NCBI GenBank assembly: GCA_017871115.1
Contig: JAFCIZ010000001.1
Span: forward strand, 6,818,001 to 6,882,000
Length of the DNA: 64,000 nucleotides
Direction of reading: 5' to 3'
Origin: Cunninghamella blakesleeana
Lineage: Eukaryota > Mucoromycota > Mucoromycetes > Mucorales > Cunninghamellaceae
Shown: piece after piece, positions 38,570-49,024 of the stretch
Layout of the letters: every line of letters starts with the position of its first letter
Numbering within the stretch: the stretch's first letter is position 1
The notes under the pieces: generated by a model
The model's input: the letters and a program-made list of their open reading frames with translations, nothing else
What the model was told of the DNA's origin: nothing
Databases searched by the model: none
Program-made: the position numbers and the translations under genes

Positions 38570-41479
38570 CTAAATTTTTACATGACGCTGAACAGTATAA
38601 TCCACCCAAGATAAAACATGACCTGATGAAGCCGCAACAATTGTATCACGGTTTGGAATAAACATGGTTGGTAGAATTCTTTTTGTGCCTATATTTTTAA
38701 AGGTGTACAAACATACGTATATAATATTAATGTAAACGACGTATATATAAAACAATGTAACAGTTATATATACATAACTTACCATCAAGAGGAATTGAAA
38801 AGGAAGGACCATCTGAAACTTTATTATATCGTAAATCCCTAATATAATAACAATAATAATAGTAATAATAATAAAACACATAGAAATAAAAAAAATTAAT
38901 TTTAAATAAACATACACATACATATATATATATATATATAAAGCATTTATTATTATGAATACTATTGTTATTATTTTTTTACTTACCAAAAATTGATTTT
39001 AGAATCGGTTTGACTACCGCAAACTACCGTATAACCATTTTCATGCCAATCTGGGGTAATATACCTTGATAAATTAAGATCTTGAATACAACCAAAGTTT
39101 AATCTAACACTATCCTTCATATTGACACAACGTTGATCATAAATAGTAAATTGATTTGTTGTTTTTGACTCACTGATGAGAAATAAATTGGGTGTTGCTT
39201 TACTTTGCATAATACTATTTACCTATATAGTTTAAAATAGTAATATATATATATAATTGGTAATCGTTATTATTGATAGCATTATCCTTTTTTATTATCA
39301 TGTTATTTACCCTACTACTAAAATGATGTTCAAATACTTGACTTTCTGCTTGCAAATCATAACAAATCATTTTTTTATCCGAAGCTCCAGAAAACACTTT
39401 GTTGGAATAAGCATCGTATAATAATGCATTAATCCTATTGGTATGATTGATGTATGCTCGATTTATCTTTTCTACTTTCCACTCTTCATTTGGACGTATG
39501 CTAAGATCCCAAAAAAACTAATACATGAATATGTATTAATTAACTTATAACAAAAAACATTGTTTGCTCTACCTCTTTTATTATTGTCATTATTATTATT
39601 ATCATAATTACCACAGCTTTATCTTCTCCAGCAGTTAAAAAAGATGCTTTGTAATTTGATTTTCCAGTGTCACAAGATGTTATGGTAGTATATGCTTTAC
39701 TATGGGGATTACTTGGTAATTTTTGAATTTGACCTTCTATATTTTCCTATACATATATAAATTAATATTGGATTAATATAAATAATTATTATTATTATTA
39801 TTATCACAACTGTATCTTACTTTATCTATAGATTTAATGTTGATCATTGTTATAGTATGGTCATTTGGTTTGAGGTTCTTGACAGCTGGCGATAGAGCCA
39901 GAGAATTAGGTGACGCCCAACAGATATCTTCTACCCATGCATCCTTAAACAAAATATCACTTTCCAAGGTTTTAATCACTTTTTTGGTTTCCATATTTCT
40001 AAATTTTTTAAAAAATAGATATAAGAATCATTCAGTTTAATTATATATATATATACATGTATGTGTGTGTGTAAGTATGTGTACTATTTTTATTTTATTT
40101 TATTTTTAAAAAAAATCAAAACTTACATGAATTGAAGTTGACCATCTAATGATGTAGCAATTAGTAAATCCTTCATATCTTGATTTGTTACTAAAGGACT
40201 TCTATTGGACAATAAACTTCTTGGTTTCCGATTAAGTGATTTTCTATCTACGGTTTCCGATTTACGATGGAAAATATCACAATAATTTGAATGTTTAAGT
40301 TGAATCCTATCATGAATAGTTTTATTCTGCCATTTATTTTTCAATCCTAGTGTAACTGTTGATGATTCTGTTGATGATGCTGATGATTCTGATGATGATG
40401 ATTCTGATGATGATGTTGATGATGACGATGATGATGATGATTCTGATGATGATGATGATGATGCTAAAGATGTATTGGTATTTTTACTAGTTGATGCATT
40501 ACGTTTTTTCTGTTGTTGATTATGCTGGGTTGACTTTTCCTCTACTAGATTATTTTTTGGTATAGTATCATTTTGTTTTGATCGTTTTGATGGTAGTAAA
40601 TACTCTTCTCCTAATTCATCCAATTCGTCGTCATCATCTATTTGTTTTTCTTTTCCCCTTTTATTATTATTATTATTACTATTGCTATTGTCATTATTAC
40701 CATCCATCTTTTTATTTTTTTTTGAAGATAGAGTAGTCTTTTCATTTGGAGGGCCAAACAATGGTTGGCTATTCATATCATCCTCTTCTCCTGCAACGGT
40801 AGAACTATCCTTTTCGGCTTTCCTTTTTCCTTTATCTTTTATTTTAGTATCAGATTGTGCAATGTTATTTCTACTAATAGTTGTGGTGGAAGAGGAAGAA
40901 GCTGTTGTTCTTGCTAAATTCATTGCTGGATCCATGGCTATTTTCGATAATTTGGCTAGCTTTTTATTTAAATCACGAATACTCCTTGCTGCCATTTTAC
41001 TTTTTTCCATATATATTTTTTGTTTCAAAAATTGATGTTCCAACTATTAATATATATAAATATATATATGTGTGTGTATATGATTGGTATGAGTTATATA
41101 TTTACTAGTACCTTTTTTTTTTTAACGAAATATATATTGCTGCGAGATTTACCCTTTTTGTAAATATATCCATTTCATGTTGAAGTTCATTTGGTGTATA
41201 GGAAGATTTTATTTCGTAGTCAGAATCACTATCAGAACTTGATTCACTACTACTCATATTAATAAAATTATTAAAGGATCGTTTTCTAGAAGTAGCTGGT
41301 GAATCACTTTCATGATTTTTCGAATCTACGTATAATAAAATAATTGAAAAAAATTAAATTATGAAAAAAACAGCAATTATTTTTAATATATATACATATA
41401 TCTTTAGATCTATATTACCACTTGTTGATCGTCCTGCTGGCTTCAAAGTAGAAGCCGAAAATAAGGAGCTTGGTAACAT
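38570..41479 (-). CDS. WD40-like repeat protein with Ser-rich disordered N-terminus
   Basis: Predicted exons are 41479-41419, 41325-41153, 41043-40127, 39998-39821, 39746-39612, 39517-39311, 39222-38987, 38838-38783 and 38688-38570 (693 aa), all GT-AG and in frame. The first half is disordered. It contains an acidic Ser/Asp stretch, a charged coiled-coil-like region (EKSKMAARSIRDLNKKLAKL), basic KRKAEKD-type clusters that could be nuclear signals, and a very long Ser run (about 40370-40460). From about residue 380 onward repeated WD-type blades appear: LLIATSLDGQLQF, DICWASPNSLAL, SFLTAGEDKAVFFWDL, KVFSGASDKKMICYDL, VCGSQTDSKINFWDLR and AASSGHVLSWV. That makes about six or seven blades, a likely beta-propeller scaffold. 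I do not recognise the family. The nuclear location is inferred from the basic clusters. Confidence 0.82.
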
Positions 41480-42234
41480 TGACTTTTTTTAAGAGAGAGA
41501 AAAAAAAAAAAAGAAAGAGGTAAAGGAAAGGAAAAAAGAATTTGGCAGGTTTATAAAAAAATGGAGTTTTAAATTTTAAAATTTGTAGAGAAATTGAAAT
41601 TTTTTTAATCAAAATTATTATTAATCGCTTTTATGATCATAATAATCATTTTCTTATATCAACAATTTAACAACTAATCGTTTATATTAATAATAAAAAT
41701 GATGTTATATTAAGTTGTATTTATCACTGATCTAAAATTAAAGTGATATAATAATTAAACTAACTAAAAGAGAGAGAGACGAAAGAGAAAAATCAATAAA
41801 TATCTCTTTGTTCCTTTATAACAATATGCTCAAAACTTAACAATGTCTGTATTAAAAACATTTATATGATAATTTTGTTACAAAATATCCTTTAATATAA
41901 AAAAAATACAAAGAAAAAAGTGTCGAATAAGAAATTTTTTTTCTTTTCCTCTTTTTAATATAGAAAATATGACCAAGAGCATTCTTAATTAACTTTCCAA
42001 ACACAAGTTAAATATTAAAGTATACATATATAAACCTTTTTTATATTATTATAGCTTTATTATTTTATTACTTGAAATAAAAATAATAAATAATAAATAA
42101 TTAATGGGAATAAAATAATATGCTGTATATTATGCATTAATGCTATTATTATTATTACTGCAAAGCATTGAATACATTATACAATATTTTAGTCTAAATT
42201 CCGCACCATCTCAATTTAGGCTAAAGTACTATAT

Positions 42235-42637
42235 ATGGCAGACCATACAAAAAATATTAAAGATCGACATAACATACATAGAAAGTACGTGGTAGCATCC
42301 TGCCAAGCTAACTCCCTTTTCTCTCAAAGAGGTCTAAATACGAACAAGTAAATTACAGATTTAAATCATGTTAATGGAGTTACACAGAATATGCTATAAT
42401 ATTTTCAGCCTGCTGAACATAAAACATGTGGTTGCCATCGACTTTTCTGAACTAGCATCTAAATAGATAGTTTTAAAAGAATTGATTGATAGTAATGAAG
42501 CAATAAAATTAATATGCATTGATATATTTTCTTCGAATAATGGATTGTATGTATTCGATACTGATTTGATATTAACTGATGAAACCCTACTTGGAAAGTT
42601 CGTTTGTTGTAGTAAATTACTACAAAGATCGAAATAA
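42235..42637 (+). pseudogene. Possible decayed gene fragment, plus-strand reading
   Basis: A coding-like reading starts at ATG 42235 (MADHTKNIKDRHN...) and runs to 42347. Removing GTAAAT...TTTTCAG (42348-42408) continues it in frame as NLLNIKHVVAIDFSELASK, then hits TAG at 42464. Beyond that stop the same frame stays open for 56 codons (for example DTDLILTDETLLGKF) to a TAA at 42635. However, the opposite strand of 42400-42640 is also open (for example SVNIKSVSNTYNPLFEEN), so the sense strand is uncertain. No family is recognised. It could be a pseudogene, a transposon remnant or chance. Confidence 0.3.
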
Positions 42638-42729
42638 AACTTTTACTTTTATTTTTTTATAAATTAATAAATAAATAAACAAGTATAAATATAAAACCAT
42701 TACAAAAAAAATACTTTATTGTTGAATTG

Positions 42730-42956
42730 TTAAATTTGAACATAAGCTTGATAAAGACGATATGAAGGGTTTTCGCAGACCCTTTCTAATGTAACCGCTA
42801 TCGACTGTTTGGGATCTAAATTATAACATCTATTTCGAAATCAGCAATCATTTGGTTATATTTTTTATCATTCTCTTCGATATACTTGACATAAAAAGCA
42901 CACACTGCTTGATATCTTGCTATTTATATTTCCATGTAATAAACATGAATATGAAG
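42730..42956 (-). pseudogene. Decayed exon of an unknown gene, with stop and frameshift
   Basis: On the minus strand, LHIHVYYMEI is followed by TAA (42924-42926), then IARYQAVCAFYVKYIEEN and DKKYNQMIADF. At the TTT run 42838-42840 the frame changes by one base and continues as RNRCYNLDPKQS, then TLERVCENPSYRLYQAY, to a terminal TAA at 42730. The composition and the lack of further stops look like real protein sequence. A single missing T would explain the frameshift. An acceptor-like AAGAG precedes the segment. The family is unknown. It may be a pseudogene or carry a sequencing error in a homopolymer. Confidence 0.45.
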
Positions 42957-43374
42957 CTCTTATTAAAAAAAAGAGAAAAATTTTTTTAATATTTAGTTTT
43001 TAGTATAAATTGAGACGATTTGAAATTTTTTTGGGATGACCTGAGGTTTATTCAGTAGTTACAACGAATATGAAAATCTTTTTTAATAAATGTTGTTTTG
43101 TGATCTCCAGCTCAAGGGAATAAAGAAGAAATAAACTCAAAAATAATTAATCATTTTATATATTTATATTTATTTACTTTTAATAAAAAAATAATTTTCA
43201 TTTTTTTCTGTTTTACTTTTTCATACTTCTTTACATCGTATTCATATATAAATAAAAATATATTTCTTTTTTTTTTTTCAATATAATAAAAAATTAAAAA
43301 AAAGAGGTTAAAAAATGAAATTTATAAAAAAAAAAATAAACTAAAAAGAATAATATAAAAAAAAAGTGACATAA

Positions 43375-43376
<2 letters not shown>

Positions 43377-43419
<43 letters not shown>
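43377..43419. repeat. (AG)n microsatellite
   Basis: About 21 uninterrupted AG dinucleotides in the 3' region of the KH-protein gene. Confidence 0.95.
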
Positions 43420-43422
<3 letters not shown>

Positions 43423-43440
43423 CAAAATAACTAAATATTT

Positions 43441-45033
43441 CTATTCCTTTTGTTGTTGTTGAGCATCATCTTCTTCTTCTTCCAAAATATCTTCATGTAT
43501 AACACCCTGAAGACGGCGTTCTTTTTCACTCTCCAATTGACCATAGAGTAAATAAAGAGCACGTTCATTAGCTTCTGAAGTACCTTGAATTGTAAACATA
43601 CGTTCCCCAGTTTCATCATGAGGAACTTTAGCAATAGAGATACGAGAACCAGATAAACGACGGATTTCAGAGATTTTTGAACCACCTTTACCAATAATAC
43701 AACCTACCATGTCACTTGGGATGGAAATATGTTGAGTTTTCACTTCAACATTATCAGGATAAGATTGAGTGGATCGTCGACGATTATTGTTATTATTATT
43801 TCCATTAGAAGCATTATTATTGTTGTTGTTTGAATAATTATTGTGTCCACCAAAATCAGCAGATCCATTACCAGTTCTAGGATAAGAACTACGACGATTA
43901 TTTTGATGATGATTATTATTATGACTATGACTATTATTATTATGATGGTGAGAATGATGTTGTTGCTGATGATGGTGATGAGAGTGGTGATGATTGCTAT
44001 TATTATTATTGTGATGATCATGAACACCTAAGCTTGAGCCAACATTAGCAGTATTAGTTAAAACACCAGCTTTTGAAGGGTTATATAAAATGGTACCATA
44101 AGCACGATCTTTGTCTTCAATTAAACAACGACCAATTTCAAACATAGCTAAACGAATGCCTTCAACAGAACCACGTACTTCAACTACTCTTTCCGTACTT
44201 TGAGGTAGCAAAGTTTTAGAAGCTGTCATACGTACACCGGAAGTATCTTGAATATGTTTGATTTTAGCCCCTTGGCGCCCAATTACTGTTCCCATTAAAT
44301 TATGTGATATTAATAATCGTATGGTGACTACACCTTCATTGTTATTGCCACGAGTTGCTGCAGTGGGCGAAATAGGTGGTGTAGTAGGTGAAATTGGGTT
44401 ATCTAATAATGTTTGTGCCATAGATGAATATGCCTAATAGGAATAAAATAAATAAATTGTTAAAAAAAATCTCTATTTATGTTTTATATCTCTTATAGGT
44501 ATTGCTTTAACTCCGATTTTTTATTTATTACCTTTGCAACGCCTTCTAAAGTACCGTTTATAGTTAAAACACGATCATGAATACCTTGAACAACTTTAGA
44601 GACACCAGCTTTCACACCAGTTTCTTCACGAAGTTCGGCAACATTTTTGCCAGCTATATATGATCAAAAAAATAAAAATAGTAATAAAAAGAAATCAGCT
44701 GTTTGTTCATAACGTAGCCTTTTTTTTTATATAACCATAACTAAACCCTTAAAATAAAAAATCACCCTATTATTTTAAATATTCATTACCTTTGCCAATA
44801 ATAACACCAGCTTCTTTCGTAGATACTAAAGCACGTAAAGTTAAAAGACCATCATCTTCTTCTTCTCCTTCTTCTTCATTATTATTAGAGGTAGTAGAAG
44901 TAGCGGTAGCAGTAGTAGCAGTGGTGTTGTTATTATTTAAAGAACCATCTTGTTGGGTAGTAGTGGTAGTTGCTTGTTCAGCAGTACGGTCATCAATTTG
45001 GTCAGCTTTGTTGGTAGTAGAAGTTTGAGACAT
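43441..45033 (-). CDS. Triple KH-domain RNA-binding protein (Rnc1/PBP2/PCBP-like)
   Basis: Predicted exons are 45033-44790, 44653-44532 and 44433-43441 (452 aa), all GT-AG and in frame. Three KH domains are visible by their GXXG loops: KH1 GVIIGKAGKNVAELREETG (the first intron splits this loop), KH2 GTVIGRQGAKIKHIQDTSG and KH3 GCIIGKGGSKISEIRRLSG. A His- and Asn-rich linker separates KH2 and KH3, and the N-terminus is Thr/Asn-rich and acidic. The spacing (KH1-KH2 close together, long linker, KH3 near the C-terminus) matches poly(C)-binding proteins and fission-yeast Rnc1 or budding-yeast Pbp2/Hek2. These control mRNA stability and localisation. The targets are unknown. The minus-strand leader upstream is long and pyrimidine-rich. 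Confidence 0.92.
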
Positions 45034-46003
45034 AGTTATTTATATATATTATAAGGTTTTTAAATATCAACAATAATAAGAAGAAAAAATATTCAGGAAA
45101 AAATAATGACTTGGAAATATAATATATATACTACAAGATGAAAAAAACAAAAAAAAAAAAAGAATAAAAAAGGATAGTGTAAGCAAATCTATTTATTATT
45201 CAATACTTTTATATATGGTTATTTTTTATTATTAATATTCGTTTATTTTATTTTATTTTAGTATTACAAAGGTTTTTTGGTGTTGATTATTTTATTTTAT
45301 TTTTTTAACAAGGAAAATAAAATAAATGATGAATATAAAAAAAGTGTGGGAGAGTGGATTAGGTGTTTAAAAGGATGATTTTTTTTTTATAAATGGAAAA
45401 AAAAAAAAAGGTGAAGGTTTTTAAAGGTTGAGAGAAATAAAGGTGACTATGGAGGAAGTAGATGATAAAGTGAAATAAAACGATAGTCAATGAAGAAAAG
45501 AAAAAAAGCGAGTAAAAAGATGACAAACGGTTTATAAGGAATCGATGTCGGTGAAAATATGAAAAAAAAAAGAGTAAAAATAAAAAACGTAAAAAGGTTA
45601 AAAGGGAAAGGAGAAAAGAGAGAGAAAGAGAGAAAAATTTAGCTGGATGAAAATTTATATAACAAAATTAACCTAGTCACCAATTATTTTTTTTCACCAA
45701 TTAAACACCAGAATATAAATGTCAGATTTAAAGTTGACATGAATTTTATTGTTACCAAAGAAATATTAGAAAAAAAAAAAAAAGATACTAATAAAATGAA
45801 TGATTAAAAAAATGGTACATAATGAATGATAAAAGAATAATAATAATAAACAAACAAAAGATTCATCTCATTTCTTTTTTTTTAATAAAGAAAAGAAAGA
45901 AAAAAATATATGGAATATATAACAAATAATATGTATTGAAAAAACAATTCTGATGAAATCTAAAAGAGGAAGTGATATATATTTAAAATACTATTTTTAT
46001 TCA
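45034..46003. other. Intergenic between ankyrin and KH genes
   Basis: 970 bases with purine-rich plus-strand tracts (pyrimidine-rich in the sense of the KH gene), plausibly its promoter and long 5' leader. No open frame or RNA gene is recognised. Confidence 0.55.
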
Positions 46004-46488
46004 TTATTCTTTCATAGGGTCTTCCTTTGGCACACCAGTTTCAACAAATTGTTCATCTTCATCCATTTCTTCGTCTTCATCATTCTCTTCCTCGGGTTGT
46101 TCTTCAATCATTGTATTTAAAAAGAATTCTGCTATTTTTTCACTTTCACGTTGTTGTGCTTCGTAAATTGGTGTTTTACCGGCAATATTCTTGACCTAAA
46201 TAAGGAAAAACGTCAATTAATGTCAATCCCTTTTCATTATACCATTACTTTAATCTTATGATTACTAAATAATAATAATAATAATAATATATATACTTAC
46301 TTTACAATCACCACCAGCATTAACTAAGGCTTGTACTACTTCTAAATGGCCGTTTAAAGCTGCCCAATGAAGTGGAGTATTACCTTGTTCATTTTGTATA
46401 TTCACCATTCTTTTTACTTCACTTTTATCAAATTTTTGTAACTTTTCTAATATATATTGAACAATATCTAAGGTGATAAAAAGAATAT

Positions 46489-46520
<32 letters not shown>

Positions 46521-46749
46521 TACACGTCAAAAACAAGTTGAATAATAAAAATGACAATGTCCATATTTTTATTTATTTATCTATATTACCTAAATGATTA
46601 TTAGCACTTGCCATATGTAAAGCAGTATTACCAGCTTCATCTTTAGTAACATATAATTCAGCTGGTACATTGGATTGTTTCAAATCTTCAAATTCTCCAT
46701 AACGTGCACAATAAATAATATCTTCAAGTAATTCCTGATTAGCTGCCAT
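46004..46749 (-). CDS. Small ankyrin-repeat protein, Yar1-like
   Basis: Predicted exons are 46749-46590, 46467-46301 and 46195-46004 (172 aa), joined in frame by GT-AG introns. Ankyrin repeats are clear: AGNTALHMASANNHLDIVQYI and QGNTPLHWAALNGHLEVVQALV, followed by a third partial repeat (IAGKTPIYEAQQ). The C-terminal tail is strongly acidic (EEQPEEENDEDEEMDEDEQ). Size, repeat number and acidic tail resemble yeast Yar1, a chaperone that escorts ribosomal protein Rps3 to the nucleus. Other small ankyrin proteins are possible, so no symbol is given. The start is the first ATG, and no upstream in-frame exon is evident. It is divergent with the SH3 gene. Confidence 0.85.
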
Positions 46750-47218
46750 TTTATATCGTAATAAAAAAAAGTGAAAGTGAAAAATAAAAAAAAAAGAGTT
46801 GAAAAAATCTGAGAGAGAGGCTTGGAATGAAAAATAAAATAAAATAAAAAAGAGCGGAGAATAAATTTTTGTTCAAAAGGGTTTGGTCAATGCATATAAA
46901 GATTATTACTTTTCTTACTTATTAAAATAACGTAATAAAAAAAAATACCTTTGTTAAAGAAAGATTCATGAATATTATATAATTTATCCATTTTTCCATT
47001 TTTCCGACGAGTCTTGGCGACTTCGGCCCTCTACGGCGCTTTAAATAATAAAAAAAAAAAAATGAAGGGGGTAAACTTTTTAAATTAACCATATTTAAAC
47101 CATTTTTTCTTTATTTCTCTTTCTTCACCTTCTTATATCTTTTTTAAATAAATAATATATTATAATAATACATATATATATATATATATATATTTATTAT
47201 CTGTAAACAATAATCAAT
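46750..47218. promoter_or_regulatory. Divergent promoter region, ankyrin / SH3 genes
   Basis: 469 bases between divergent start codons. A GC-rich island at about 46995-47042, containing cgacgagtcttggcgacttc, stands out from the AT-rich surroundings and may hold factor-binding sites serving both genes. A TA run lies just before the SH3 start. Confidence 0.45.
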
Positions 47219-47767
47219 ATGAACACCAATGCACCTGTAGCAGCTCATGTACTTGGATCCATTCAAAGAGACTTGGACTTTTTGAAAACTCAACAATATA
47301 TAACCCCTCAGCAATACGATGATATTTTAAGAATATTACCAACCAAAGCAACCTTAGCCAATAGAGATATGACTAATTCAACTATAGGCATTCCTTCACC
47401 TATTAGCAATACACCTTCTAGCTATTCTCCTATTCCTCCTCCTCCCAACTATTCTACTGCTACTAATAATACTGAATCCGTTGAAGCCTTGTATGATTTC
47501 CAAGGTCCCAATCCTGAAGACTTGAGTTTTAAACAAGGTGATATCATTGAAATTAAAGAAAAAGGTAATAGATAGTAAATATAAAAAAGAAATACAAATA
47601 TGAATATATTTAATTGTATAAAAGCATTTATATTTATATACCTTTTTCTTTTAAAAAAAAATAAATCTAGTAAATGCGGATTGGTGGAGAGGCTCCCTTA
47701 ACGGTCGTATTGGTTTATTTCCATCCAATTATGTTAAAATAATATCGTAAGTAGCTTTTAAATATTG

Positions 47768-47801
<34 letters not shown>

Positions 47802-48583
47802 AGAGAGAGAGAGAGCATAAATACGAAAACGCATGCCATTTTATTTAACATATATATAATTTCTATTTATTTCATCTTTTCGGTAGTACAAATATTCCAA
47901 AAGAAAAACAATCACCACACCTTCCTCCTCCATCATCATCACCTTATAATAATACCAATAACTCAGTTTATCCACCACCCCCAACTGAATCATCACCTTA
48001 CAATAACAACAATAGCAATACTAATAATAGTTATCCTCCTCCTCCTTCAGCATCTTATGAAAATAAAAATACTACTAGTTATCCTCCTCCTCCATCATCT
48101 TCAGCATCATCTTATAATTACCCTCCTCCTTCCGCATCTCCTTATAATAACAACAATAATAACACCAGCTACCCTCCTCCCCCTTCAGCATCATCCTATA
48201 GTTACCCTCCTCCCCCTCAGCAACAAACTTATCAAGAGCCACCCTCTTCCCATGCTGAAGATGCGTCTCATAAAGCCGGGGTAAACAAAAAAATAAAATA
48301 AAGTCGACTTGTATTCGTTTATTTATTTGTTTATTCATTTTTATAATATCTTGTTTTTCTTCGGTTAGGGCACATTTAAGAAAATAGCGGGAAAAGTAGG
48401 TGAAGCTGCTACTTTTGGTTTTGGTGCAACACGTAAGTAAAATAAATAAATAAATAAATAAATGTGCTTCATTTTGTTTTTAATTATTTACTTACTTGAT
48501 TGCCTACTTATTTATTTATAATTTTTATTTATTTATTTTATTTTTATATAGTTGGAAGTCAAGCTGCTAATTCTATCTTTTAA
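47219..48583 (+). CDS. SH3-domain protein, Lsb1/Pin3/Csh3-like
   Basis: Predicted exons are 47219-47564, 47671-47746, 47887-48280, 48369-48432 and 48552-48583 (303 aa), all in frame. An N-terminal helical segment ([19 protein letters not shown]) resembles the start of yeast Lsb1/Pin3. One SH3 domain follows at about 91-143: [20 protein letters not shown], then [21 protein letters not shown], with intact ligand-binding ALYDF, WW and P-x-x-Y residues. A long Pro/Ser/Tyr/Asn-rich region with repeated SYPPPPS units comes next, and the C-terminus [31 protein letters not shown] is conserved in this family by memory. Such proteins bind Las17/WASP and regulate actin patches and endocytosis. The role here is inferred from the domain plan. 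Confidence 0.9.
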
Positions 48584-49024
48584 AACATGAGATGATCTAA
48601 CTTATCTGGTGATGGTAGTTTTTTAGATATAGAAAAAAATAGTATAGCCATTATATTAAAATAGAATGGAAGTGAAAAAGAATAAAGCAAGCTGCGTTTT
48701 TTATTAAAAAATAAAAAAATATAAAGTGTATGAAAATCTTCTATAAAGAATATTATTATTTTAATATTGAAAAAAATAAAAATAAAACAATAATACAATA
48801 ACAAAAACAACAACAACAACAACAGCAGCAGCAGCAGCAGCAGCATCTTAAAAATAGTAAATAATAATGTATTCATGAAACATTTCAGCAACTCTTTTTA
48901 AAGTATATTATGCGGTATCCGGAATTCATTATCTAATAGATAAAACGTCAAAAAAAATCCTTTTTTTTTCTTTCTTTTTCTTTCTTTTTCTTTCCTTTTC
49001 TTTTATTTCTTAATTTAAAAAAAA
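48584..49024. other. Intergenic, SH3 gene / SPX-VTC gene
   Basis: 441 bases. It contains a (CAA)n(CAG)n tract at about 48807-48845 and a TTTCTTT-rich pyrimidine stretch just before the SPX gene start (48962-49012), probably part of its promoter or leader. Confidence 0.55.
48807..48845. repeat. (CAA)n(CAG)n microsatellite
   Basis: Five or six CAA-type triplets followed by seven CAG triplets, in non-coding DNA 3' of the SH3 gene. Confidence 0.85.

Larger units (their letters stand above)
41480..43440. other. Gene-poor stretch with decayed coding sequence
   Basis: About 2 kb between two minus-strand genes. Most is AT-rich spacer, but 42160-43130 is less AT-rich and reads like coding sequence broken by stops and a frameshift, described separately. 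An AG dinucleotide repeat lies at the right edge. Confidence 0.6.

Noticed and set aside
43843..44031. Plus-strand and alternative minus-strand ORFs over the KH gene linker
   Set aside because: Shadow frames of the His/Asn repeat-coding segment.
46004..46749. Treating the ankyrin region as intergenic because no long open frame exists
   Set aside because: Three short exons joined by GT-AG introns give a continuous ankyrin-repeat protein.
48057..48338. ORFs on both strands over the SH3 gene Pro-rich region
   Set aside because: Shadow frames of the SYPPPPS repeats.
48580..48891. 103-aa minus-strand ORF
   Set aside because: Poly-Leu from the CAA/CAG microsatellite; no other support.
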